The notes beneath the pieces were generated by a model, which did no database searches, was not told the DNA's origin, and was given only the letters and a program-made list of their open reading frames with translations. From the NCBI GenBank assembly GCA_964425745.1, contig CAYRNW010000004.1:75151-139150 (forward strand): a stretch of 64,000 bases of DNA. The letters run 5' to 3'. The DNA is from CALCNS01 sp964425745 (lineage in GTDB: Bacteria > Bacillota > JAAYKD01). Below, piece after piece: positions 33,971-41,601 of the stretch. The first letter of the stretch is position 1, and each line of letters begins with the position of its first letter. Both the position numbers and the translations under genes were made by a program.

Positions 33971-36541
33971 TTACAGCAATTCTCCAGGTTCTTTACGCGA
34001 GAACAAAACTGCCGGTAGCCAAGCCGTCAAGATTGCGCTCAGCAAACACAGCAAGAGAGGCCCGAATATTAGTAATGCGACATTGGGCGTAAGCCTTAAG
34101 TTCTGACCCGATAGATACTGCTGTAAAAACGATATTCCCGTTGCCAATAGCCCAGCTGCAACAAAAGGATAACCGGTTCTTTTCATAAGTTGAATGACAA
34201 TTTGTTGAGCGGTAGCACCGATGGTTCTTTGTATACCTGTGTATTTCGAAATTTCTCGCGTCTTGACAATGGTAAAAGCAAACAGACCAAAACATGTTTG
34301 CAGAATCAGCAGAGCAATCAGGAACCACGAGGTATACATGTAGCTGCGCTGCATATCGAGAGTGCGCTGCAAATCATAAGACGGTTCAATTACTTTAATA
34401 TCCGGTGTTTCCCGCAGCTTCTCGCTGAGTTGTTGATATAATTCTTTTATTCTGGTATAGTCGCTGTTTCTTATGATGATTTGCGGCGCAACTTTGTTCT
34501 GCCAAAAGGTGTCTTTATTTTTTTCATCGGTTGTATAAATACTGAGCAACGGGAAGCTCAACCCTGGCCGCTCCATATAGTCACCCAAATCAATGATTCC
34601 GACGATTTTTTTAGTTTCTTTCGGACCGTAGCTATAGAATTCTACCTCTTTTCCTACAGCATTTTCCACTGAAGTAAATAGGACTTCTGCCAATTCTCTT
34701 CCCACCGCTATTTCTTCATATCGCTGCGGCCAACTGCCTAGGCTGACGTCTAACCCTTGGGTTTCGGTATACTTTCCGGCAGTAACGATAAGGTTAGTTG
34801 TATACTGTACTCCATTCACTAGAAAGGAGTATCTTGAATAGGAGCCTTGCCAAGCAATACTTTCTTCTTCCACTCCCATTTCAACTAGTTTGCCGATATA
34901 AGCGCTCGGTAGATGTGCTTCATTGACTTGATGTACACTTTGAATTTGTATCAAGTCAAATTGAGAGGTTATCAGCTTTGTCTCCAGACGGTCTGTTTCC
35001 ATGATGGTGGACCAGGTACTTTGCTGTATGGCAAGAACGAGCAAGAAAAAGGTCAGTACACTGAGTTCCCGCCGAAAATCAATTTTCCCCCATTGGAATC
35101 GTGATTTCCCTTTTAAGGCGTCGATAGGACTCTGCCCTAAGACAAAGAAGGAACAGATTACACTACTGAAAGGGGCAAAGCACAAGGTGATGATTAGAAA
35201 CGGAACGAGCGAACTGATTTGAAAGACATACCGGATGTCCAGAAAATGGTAGCAAATATTTAGCACCAACCACAACCCGGGTAGGGATATGGAAGCCGCT
35301 CCTAACGAAAGGTTCAAGTAGTTCTTAGCATACTCCAATTCGATTTGGTCGGTGCCCGAACCCATAGAACGGCGTATCGCAATGGCTTTACGCTCTTGAT
35401 ATAAATGCAACATGAGCAAAGACGTGATCAGGAGCATGGAAATGCCCACCATTTTCATAAACAAATTAATAAGAGGAGCTAATTCCGCATACTCCATACC
35501 GATTTTGAGCGGGGGGGTCAAATCGACCGGGATAGAATAGACCTCTGCCTGAAAGCGATCTTCGAAGGTATCGAGGACTTTTCGCAAGGTTAATGAAATG
35601 TTTTCTTTCTGATCGATTTTAATCAAGAGGTAGTTGGAAGGTTCCGGGTTAAAAAAAGAATTGGCTTCTTCTTCAAGCTTGCTGCCTTCCAGGTATAAAC
35701 CGGAATCACTGGTGTTTCCTAGGTCAGCATTAAGTTCTTCCTGAGTTGCCGCCTTTCTCTCAAGAGGATAATGGAGTTCAGCCGTCATACGGCTCAAGAA
35801 AGCTGTATCATCCCCGTAATCAAGATATACCCTGCGGTCGGTATCACTCGGATAAATCTGAGAACCTGTCCATTGTAAGGATGTTAAGATTTTCTGTGGG
35901 TAAAGATACTCCAGCGAAGTTAAAAAACTAGGTTTCCAATCGAAAAGATCAATTGGAGCTCCCTCGAAATAAAAACCTGCCGCATCATAGATGTTCTTCA
36001 TGGGTAACCCGAATTCCCATTTGTGACTTTCGTTCGCATACGCTCCCAACACCGCCCAATTATGATCCAATTCGTCGGGTAAGCGATCTGCTTCCGGGGC
36101 CAATTGCATGATTCTGAAATAGCTTGGTTCCACAAACAATGTCTGAACAGCGTCATGGAAATAGGACATCGTACCAAGCAGCGTTTCTGTAGGGCGATTC
36201 TCTTCATAATGCGTAAAAATGACGCGATTTTTCGCGACCAAGGATACTTCTTCCACATGTTCAATTTCTTTGATCTGTTTACTGTCTGCTGTTGTAAAGT
36301 ACTCGGATGTAGAAAGTGCTGTATCGTAATCCCAGCCAATAGCATAGATTAAAGTCTGATCTTTTTTCTTTTCTTCATCGAGTTGAACTTCAATTCCACT
36401 GCTTAAGCTGGCTGCAGCCATGACGCAGATCTCGAATAAGAGTATGCTTGTAAACAGAATCACAGAAATCGTCCTAGTCATTGGTTCCATGGAACGAAAA
36501 CGCTGGTACAAATTCCTTATGGTTTGGTTTAGTTTACTCAT
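33971..36541 (-). CDS. FtsX/MacB-like ABC permease (cassette 1)
   Basis: The protein has 856 residues from the start MSKLNQT, which follows GAGGTGTAAG; a start 11 codons upstream is rejected. One helix near residues 25-46 is followed by a 300-residue extracellular region. Four to five helices (about 355-520) and a second extracellular region come next, with a final three-helix FtsX unit (about 725-850). Short cytosolic motifs such as RRSMGSGTDQIELE and IQRTIGATAQQ contact the ATPase. It has two FtsX domains and no outer-membrane partner, as expected for Gram-positives. The copy at 41602 shares near-identical blocks. Confidence 0.9.
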   Translation of the reverse strand: MSKLNQTIRNLYQRFRSMEPMTRTISVILFTSILLFEICVMAAASLSSGIEVQLDEEKKKDQTLIYAIGWDYDTALSTSEYFTTADSKQIKEIEHVEEVSLVAKNRVIFTHYEENRPTETLLGTMSYFHDAVQTLFVEPSYFRIMQLAPEADRLPDELDHNWAVLGAYANESHKWEFGLPMKNIYDAAGFYFEGAPIDLFDWKPSFLTSLEYLYPQKILTSLQWTGSQIYPSDTDRRVYLDYGDDTAFLSRMTAELHYPLERKAATQEELNADLGNTSDSGLYLEGSKLEEEANSFFNPEPSNYLLIKIDQKENISLTLRKVLDTFEDRFQAEVYSIPVDLTPPLKIGMEYAELAPLINLFMKMVGISMLLITSLLMLHLYQERKAIAIRRSMGSGTDQIELEYAKNYLNLSLGAASISLPGLWLVLNICYHFLDIRYVFQISSLVPFLIITLCFAPFSSVICSFFVLGQSPIDALKGKSRFQWGKIDFRRELSVLTFFLLVLAIQQSTWSTIMETDRLETKLITSQFDLIQIQSVHQVNEAHLPSAYIGKLVEMGVEEESIAWQGSYSRYSFLVNGVQYTTNLIVTAGKYTETQGLDVSLGSWPQRYEEIAVGRELAEVLFTSVENAVGKEVEFYSYGPKETKKIVGIIDLGDYMERPGLSFPLLSIYTTDEKNKDTFWQNKVAPQIIIRNSDYTRIKELYQQLSEKLRETPDIKVIEPSYDLQRTLDMQRSYMYTSWFLIALLILQTCFGLFAFTIVKTREISKYTGIQRTIGATAQQIVIQLMKRTGYPFVAAGLLATGISFLQQYLSGQNLRLTPNVALLIFGPLLLCLLSAILTAWLPAVLFSRKEPGELL

Positions 36542-36583
36542 CTTACACCTCAATTTAAGACACATTAAAAACATTAATTGGAT

Positions 36584-37675
36584 TTATTGTTTGCCGAAAT
36601 ATTGCTCAACAAGCAAAAGTGGATCTTGGTAATCTCCTGTTTCTGAAAACGCACTATTTACCAGCATTAAGAAAAAGCGACTAACAATTTCGTTGTTTTC
36701 ATTCACGATGATCATACTCGGGTATTGATATAGATTTAGCTTTACGCCTAACTCGTTATAGTCGTCGGTATATACTGCACAACTCTCATTGAGTATATTC
36801 AGCAATCCTGTAACTCTCTCCTTTTGCATTAGCTGACCAGTCTTAATGCTTTCATATGATTCCTCAGATATTTCAAACTCGCCATAATAAGCATCCATCT
36901 CTTGAAAAGCTTCTAGCATATAAGCCCCATTATTATTAATCACAATAGTTGGTTTTATTGGCCATTCCTGCTTCAGTATCCAAGACGCAGCATCCATGCA
37001 AATTGAACATTCCGGTGAAAGTGTAATTAGGATTTTCTTTCCTTTTTCATTATAAGTAAGCGGTTCACCATTTTCTCTTTTAAGGTACAATTCCGGGAAA
37101 GAACCTCCTAGACCTGCTATTTTTACCGTTGAAAGATAATCACTCAATAAAAGGAAGTCTTTGATTTTTTTCCAATCCTGCACACGGAAATTACTGTATT
37201 TGTTAACTACGGTTCTGTTTCTAACGCTGTAAAGGACAGGAAGACGACCTAAGGTATACTCTGCTATATCCGTTTCTTTTAACAGAATTATTTCACTGCC
37301 TTTGGGCAGTGCTTGTGATAGCTGATCATCTCGAGTTTCACCTTCTTTGATGACTGCAATATAGGTAATCGGTTGTGCGTAGTCTATATTCACAAGATTT
37401 AAAACTAAATTGTTAACCAATCCCTCATATCCATCACAAATGAAAACCATATTGTATGTTGTTTCTATTGGGAAAAAATCATCTATATCTAAACCAAGAT
37501 ACACTTTTGTAAAGTACATTTCACTGTCATTCTTACTCGTCATTAGCTTATATTCTATTTCGTCATCTTTTTCTCTATTCATCAATTCGCTGTTATTGCT
37601 GCAGGAAGTTAGAACAAAAAGCAATACTATTGAAAACAGCAACAGGAATGTTTTATCGTTTCGGTGAACTAACAA
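36584..37675 (-). CDS. Lipoprotein, type B: tandem thioredoxin-like fold with CxxC (cassette 1)
   Basis: The start is a TTG with AAGGAGAGGG eight bases upstream. The lipobox is VLTSC near residue 25. The second half holds LSPECSICMDAASW with the redox-type CSIC motif near residue 223, followed by a strand that reads IKPTIVIN. The first half has the matching LGRLPVLYSVRN strand without cysteines. Its relative at 45328 has the same design. I infer a membrane-tethered thiol-disulfide enzyme, perhaps acting on the cysteine-rich peptide encoded just upstream. Length is 363 residues. Confidence 0.75.
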   Translation of the reverse strand: MLVHRNDKTFLLLFSIVLLFVLTSCSNNSELMNREKDDEIEYKLMTSKNDSEMYFTKVYLGLDIDDFFPIETTYNMVFICDGYEGLVNNLVLNLVNIDYAQPITYIAVIKEGETRDDQLSQALPKGSEIILLKETDIAEYTLGRLPVLYSVRNRTVVNKYSNFRVQDWKKIKDFLLLSDYLSTVKIAGLGGSFPELYLKRENGEPLTYNEKGKKILITLSPECSICMDAASWILKQEWPIKPTIVINNNGAYMLEAFQEMDAYYGEFEISEESYESIKTGQLMQKERVTGLLNILNESCAVYTDDYNELGVKLNLYQYPSMIIVNENNEIVSRFFLMLVNSAFSETGDYQDPLLLVEQYFGKQ

Positions 37676-37711
37676 GCTACCCTCTCCTTATACGATATTG
37701 TTGTAGAAATC

Positions 37712-37727
37712 TGCAACTCATGCGGAT
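37712..37727. repeat. Inverted repeat arm, 3' side of peptide gene 1
   Basis: The 16 bases TGCAACTCATGCGGAT here are the perfect inverse of 38072-38087. Together the arms enclose the peptide gene, 16 bases after its stop. Confidence 0.85.
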
Positions 37728-37743
37728 ATTAAGCTATATGGTG

Positions 37744-38037
37744 CTACTTAGTCACAACTAATGGCAAAGCTTTCAAATAGCCGCATGGCACGGGGTAATA
37801 TGCACATCTTCTTGAAATCTCGACCTGATTGATGTAATATATTTCCAAATCGGGATTATATGGATCTGAAGCCCCGCACATACCGCAAAAAACACAGTAG
37901 CATGTAGTTTCACCAGGTACTACTAATTGTGCTGCCATACAATCCATTCCACAAGGATTAGCATTTGCAAATGCAAGAGAACTAAGCATAATACTGAAAA
38001 CAATAGTAAACGAGAGCATCCTAGTCAATTTCGACAT
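37744..38037 (-). CDS. Secreted eight-cysteine peptide 1
   Basis: The start MSKLTR follows AAAGGGGAATTCAT; an ATG six codons upstream lacks a site. A Sec signal peptide (about residues 1-26, ending in AFANA) leaves a mature peptide of about 71 residues with eight Cys at 29, 33, 46, 48, 51, 54, 78 and 85. The core pattern is CxCxxCxxC, then 23 residues, then CxYxPVPCG. Peptide 2 at 47714 shares spacing and several other residues. I know no named family with this pattern. Even cysteine number, export and neighbouring thiol-active proteins point to disulfides. A bacteriocin-like or signalling role is a guess; metal binding is an alternative. Confidence 0.8.
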   Translation of the reverse strand: MSKLTRMLSFTIVFSIMLSSLAFANANPCGMDCMAAQLVVPGETTCYCVFCGMCGASDPYNPDLEIYYINQVEISRRCAYYPVPCGYLKALPLVVTK

Positions 38038-38071
38038 ATGAATTCCCCTTTCCATTTTTTATGTTACATGC

Positions 38072-38087
38072 ATCCGCATGAGTTGCA
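38072..38087. repeat. Inverted repeat arm, 5' side of peptide gene 1
   Basis: This is the perfect inverse of 37712-37727, placed 34 bases ahead of the peptide start codon. In mRNA the arms would form a 16-bp stem with the whole coding region as its loop. Confidence 0.85.
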
Positions 38088-38477
38088 CAGGCATCATAAC
38101 TTTATAAATACAAGATAATTGAAAGTTTCTTTATTATTAGTGTAAATTACGGACACTAAACACCACGTGCACGGGCAAATAACGCCAGTCCATCGGAGTT
38201 TTAACACCAGTCAATCGTTAAAACATCACCAGTGAAACGGAAGTAAACACCAACATAATGGCTTGACAATAAAGAAACCTAGTGGCATCATAAAAGTGCG
38301 TTTACTCATATGCAGGATAAGGCAACGCTGAGGAGCGACCTGAGCGGTATATGAGGTTTTGCGGGAGAGTGATGCCATAAAAGGTGTCGCTCTTTTCTTT
38401 TGCGTTTAAGCGAAAGATAACAAGATTCATGAAATCACTCTCCTGGTAAAACTAAAGCGAAAAACCTTGGGGGTGCG

Positions 38478-38492
38478 GGGGCAAAGCCCCCG
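38478..38492 (-). terminator. GC-rich hairpin after istB
   Basis: GGGGGC (38478-38483) pairs with GCCCCC (38487-38492) around AAA, 14 bases after the istB stop. There is no T run, so it may only stall or protect transcripts. Confidence 0.5.
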
Positions 38493-38505
38493 GTGATACT
38501 AAGAA

Positions 38506-39279
38506 CTAGATCTCATCCAAACTTTTTAATTCGTGACGTTCGCGCATGGATTTCTTGCCTTGAATCATAATCTCAACAGCATTGTGAACAATACGATCCA
38601 TAATGGCATCTGAGATAGGGCTGCTACTTTCAGAGTTAGCATTCATTCGCTCATACCAATCATTGGTATCGTACTGGGTGCAGAAAATTGTAGAGCCACC
38701 AGAGCAGCGAGTTTCAATGATTTCAAGTAGATTGTAGGACTCTTGTAGGGTGAGACTGCGAATAAGCCATTCATCCAAAATCAACAAGTCAACTTTTTTG
38801 TTACTCTTAATGACTTTCTTAAATTCTCCTGCGATTTGTGCCAAGCTTAGTTCTTCCAATAGTTCAGGTAAGCGGATATAACGCACTGTTTTAAACTTTC
38901 TACATGCTGCATTACCCAATGCACAAGCCAGATATGTTTTACCATTTCCAGAAGCACCTTTGAGAATAATGTGGTGTCCTCCCTCCATGTATTTACAAGT
39001 GGAGAAGCGAATAATTTGTCCCTTATCTAAACGACGATCCTCGTGGTATTCAATCCCTTCAATGGTTGCACCTGGAATGGCGAAATGTGCGTTGCGAATG
39101 AAGCGCAACAATTTATTTCGTTGTCTTTGATTCCATTCCGAATCGACAAGTAGTGAAAGCCTTTCCTCAAAACCTAATTGGTTATAGGAGCGTGGATCCT
39201 GCATTTGTATTTCGAACTCAGAAGCCATGGCACTAAACCGAATTACTCGAAGTAACTCGACCGTAGATTGGTTGATCAT
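38506..39279 (-). CDS. istB: IstB, IS21-family transposition ATPase
   Basis: IstB is the AAA+ helper of the IS21 transposase. Residues about 105-112 form the Walker A (GASGNGKT) and DLLILDEW the Walker B. Length is 257 residues, full for the family. The start MINQSTVE follows AAAGGAGGTAACC; upstream ATGs in the same frame are rejected. It overlaps the 3' end of the istA remnant by 47 bases, the usual IS21 order. Its intactness next to a broken istA suggests a recent loss. Confidence 0.92.
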   Translation of the reverse strand: MINQSTVELLRVIRFSAMASEFEIQMQDPRSYNQLGFEERLSLLVDSEWNQRQRNKLLRFIRNAHFAIPGATIEGIEYHEDRRLDKGQIIRFSTCKYMEGGHHIILKGASGNGKTYLACALGNAACRKFKTVRYIRLPELLEELSLAQIAGEFKKVIKSNKKVDLLILDEWLIRSLTLQESYNLLEIIETRCSGGSTIFCTQYDTNDWYERMNANSESSSPISDAIMDRIVHNAVEIMIQGKKSMRERHELKSLDEI

Positions 39280-39658
39280 TGTGGTTACCTCCTTTTCGGA
39301 AGTAATCAGCTCCATGGGTAATGCCCTGTTTGTTCGGAATTGTCTCTTGTGTAGTAACCTGAACTTTATCCTGTCCATTTTTCAAGATTGTCGTAAGGGT
39401 TCGAATGCTTGGTGTTTGTGTAAATGCCAAGAGACGTTCGCAAGCTTTCTCCAGTCGCTTCGCTCCATACCGTTCGGAGAGCTTAATCAAGCTGGCACAT
39501 GCCTTGAAACCCTGCTCAACTTCTCTCCCCAAAGAAAGGAAATATTGCATAACCGCAGCTGTTTTTGGTCCTACTTCAAGACTCCAAGCTGTAAAACTTT
39601 CACTGTTGTAGGTTAAAAATTTCTTGTGTTCAGGTGTCATAGTTTGCTTTGGAGCTGT
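39233..39658 (-). pseudogene. istA: istA remnant, C-terminal end of the IS21 transposase
   Basis: About 140 codons remain. They include the C-terminal region typical of IstA (LGREVEQGFKACASLIKLSERYG, read in two parts around residues 33-55). The DDE catalytic domain, about 350 residues, is missing. The reading frame continues upstream without a break to the TAG that ends the ABC ATPase gene, so the deletion junction lies between about 39655 and 39665. Confidence 0.85.
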
Positions 39659-39661
39659 TAT

Positions 39662-40393
39662 CTACTTCATATTAACTTCCACTTCTTCAATCTTGCCATC
39701 CTTGAGTTTAACAACCCGATCAGCAATTTCAGCGACCTCGGGGTTGTGTGAAGCTACGATCACCGTCATTCCTTCTCGATTGAGTTTCTGCATGAGATCG
39801 AGCACCATTTTGTGATTTGCACTGTCAAGATTGCCAGTGGGTTCATCAGCTAACAACAAAGAAGGCTGGTTCATCATTGCTCGGGCTATTGCTACCCGTT
39901 GCTCTTGTCCACCCGATAATTCTCCCGGAAAATGTTGCATACGATCACCTAAGTCTACCTGACGCAGCAACTCCATGGCGCGCTCTTGGACTTCTTTTTG
40001 GGGTTTGAGCTTAGTCACATATTTTGCCGGTTGCATTACATTCTCCAAAGCGGTTTTGTCTTCAAGTAAGTTATAGTCCTGGAAGATGAAGCCGATTTTT
40101 TCAGCCCGAAATGCAGATAGCTTTTTGTCATTCGTACTAGATAAGTAGCCCAAGCTTTCGGTTCCGGCCAGCATTTCATTTTCAAAACGATAGCTACCTT
40201 CCTCAGGTTGTAGCAACGTCCCCAACAAATAAAGGAAGGTTGACTTACCGCTACCAGAGGGTCCCCACAAAGTAATCCATTCGCCACGGCGAACTTCTAG
40301 ATTTGCCTGATCGAGTGCACGAATTTCTACCTCGCGCTTATGATAAATCTTACTCATATCTTTGACTGTCAGTAATGGACGATATCCTTCCAT
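39662..40393 (-). CDS. ABC transporter ATPase, MacB/LolD type (cassette 2)
   Basis: The 243 residues are nearly the same as the ATPase at 32040, including GPSGSGKST, LSGGQEQRVAIARAM and LADEPTGNLDSA. Only the last few residues differ (EEVEVNMK), just where the IS21 remnant begins, so the tail may come from the junction. GGAGTAGAAAACC precedes the ATG and is identical to copy 1. It ends the second cassette and should energise the permease at 41602. Confidence 0.93.
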   Translation of the reverse strand: MEGYRPLLTVKDMSKIYHKREVEIRALDQANLEVRRGEWITLWGPSGSGKSTFLYLLGTLLQPEEGSYRFENEMLAGTESLGYLSSTNDKKLSAFRAEKIGFIFQDYNLLEDKTALENVMQPAKYVTKLKPQKEVQERAMELLRQVDLGDRMQHFPGELSGGQEQRVAIARAMMNQPSLLLADEPTGNLDSANHKMVLDLMQKLNREGMTVIVASHNPEVAEIADRVVKLKDGKIEEVEVNMK

Positions 40394-40412
40394 GGTTTTC
40401 TACTCCTTTCCC

Positions 40413-41582
40413 TTACCGTTTCAACTCGGCTATAGCTTGTTCAAGTATATTTAACATGACGACATTGTCTTCTTTATTGCCCAGGGTCAAACGGCAAATC
40501 CATTCGTTAACCAAAATCCCTTTTTCATTGAATAAGAAAAAACTGTTTAATTCCGCAAATCGATCATCTACTTCTTTCAACATAGGGTGAGTAAGATGAA
40601 CTAAATTGAACCTTCGAACAATTTCATAAGATTGGTCCTCGAATATCATCAAATAAGGATACATTTGGGCTATACTTTCCAGTCGAGCCATATATTTATT
40701 CATCAGAAAATCATAGTTTTTTCTAGAAAACCATTCGATTTTTTCTTCAACATTTTCTCGTGTTGCCAGTTCGTGCAATAATACAGGGAATCGCGTTCGC
40801 ACTTCAGTATTCTGTAAAACTAGTATGATTTGCACTTTCTCTATGAGAGGATCAATTAACGCACTCAGTTGCGGAAGTGAATTCTCTAAAGACCAATGTA
40901 TCATTAAAGTCGGTTCGGAGATCTTAATCGTTTCCTTTTCTTGAGAGCTCGATCGAACAAGAACAAGTTCTTGTAATGCTTTGCCGATTTCTACCGGAAA
41001 CATAGAAACTTCATCTGTAGTAAAATGAGTGTAAACATCTTCATATTGCCCAACTGCATAATACAGATATTGCCTTTGAATCATCCCGTCTTTTACTTGC
41101 CAAATCGTAGGATGATAGTAATAGATTAGATTCAAGTAATCTTGCTCGAAACCTAAACTCAATAAGTCACTCAACTTCAGTTTTACTACTTCAGAATTGC
41201 TGGGTAGAGTCATAACTTCATAGAAGGGTTCTGAGCGGAGCGGTGCCAGTCCGGCAATAAGCAACGTGACCGGAGCAAGATCAGCTAATTGTAAGAGGTC
41301 TTCCATGCAAAGTTCTTCATAGAGGGTATCACTTCCAGATGTTAGGATAACGAACCCGTCTTCTATACCAGGAATTGGAAACTCATCTCCCGGTTTCGTA
41401 TTGATATACTTGCGTTGTTTAAGTTTTTCTTCCTCTGAAAGGGGTTTCAGCACACTCCATAGTTTAGGTGCATCTTGATCTACAACTGGCTCTATTTCTT
41501 TTTGAGGTTGACATCCACTAAGTAAGATGACTAGAAACACCAAGAATAAAACACCCATCTTGATAAAAAAGGAGCGATTCAT
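40413..41582 (-). CDS. Lipoprotein, type A (cassette 2)
   Basis: This is the paralogue of the lipoprotein at 32785. The start MNRSFFIK follows AAGGAAGGTGG, and the signal ends in LLSGC. A longer frame reaching into the permease gene is rejected. The C-terminal 35 residues are the same as in copy 1 at nucleotide level, while the middle has diverged. The second thioredoxin-like half again lacks CxxC (HWSLENS at that site). Length is 389 residues. It lies between the permease and ATPase genes, as in cassette 1. Confidence 0.75.
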   Translation of the reverse strand: MNRSFFIKMGVLFLVFLVILLSGCQPQKEIEPVVDQDAPKLWSVLKPLSEEEKLKQRKYINTKPGDEFPIPGIEDGFVILTSGSDTLYEELCMEDLLQLADLAPVTLLIAGLAPLRSEPFYEVMTLPSNSEVVKLKLSDLLSLGFEQDYLNLIYYYHPTIWQVKDGMIQRQYLYYAVGQYEDVYTHFTTDEVSMFPVEIGKALQELVLVRSSSQEKETIKISEPTLMIHWSLENSLPQLSALIDPLIEKVQIILVLQNTEVRTRFPVLLHELATRENVEEKIEWFSRKNYDFLMNKYMARLESIAQMYPYLMIFEDQSYEIVRRFNLVHLTHPMLKEVDDRFAELNSFFLFNEKGILVNEWICRLTLGNKEDNVVMLNILEQAIAELKR

Positions 41583-41601
41583 ATGTTGATAACCACCTTC
41601 C

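Larger units (their letters stand above)
38141..39658 (-). mobile_element. Decayed IS21-family element
   Basis: It contains istB and only the last part of istA, so it can no longer move by itself. The left end is near 38141-38160, where a TGTAAATTACGGACAC-like terminal sequence starts a stretch with repeated short motifs. The right end is lost: istA sequence stops within a few bases of the ABC ATPase stop at 39662. The 360 bases between 38143 and 38505 hold no gene and appear to be the element's end region. It separates the two peptide cassettes. Confidence 0.75.

Noticed and set aside
37744..38037. Lantibiotic or other enzyme-modified peptide
   Set aside because: There is a Sec signal peptide and no double-Gly leader, no Lan-type or YcaO gene, and the only radical SAM gene is more than 13 kb away in another unit. 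Disulfide formation fits better.
38160..38500. CRISPR-like short repeats in the IS21 end region
   Set aside because: The repeated motifs are short, irregular and typical of IS21 terminal repeats, with no regular spacers.
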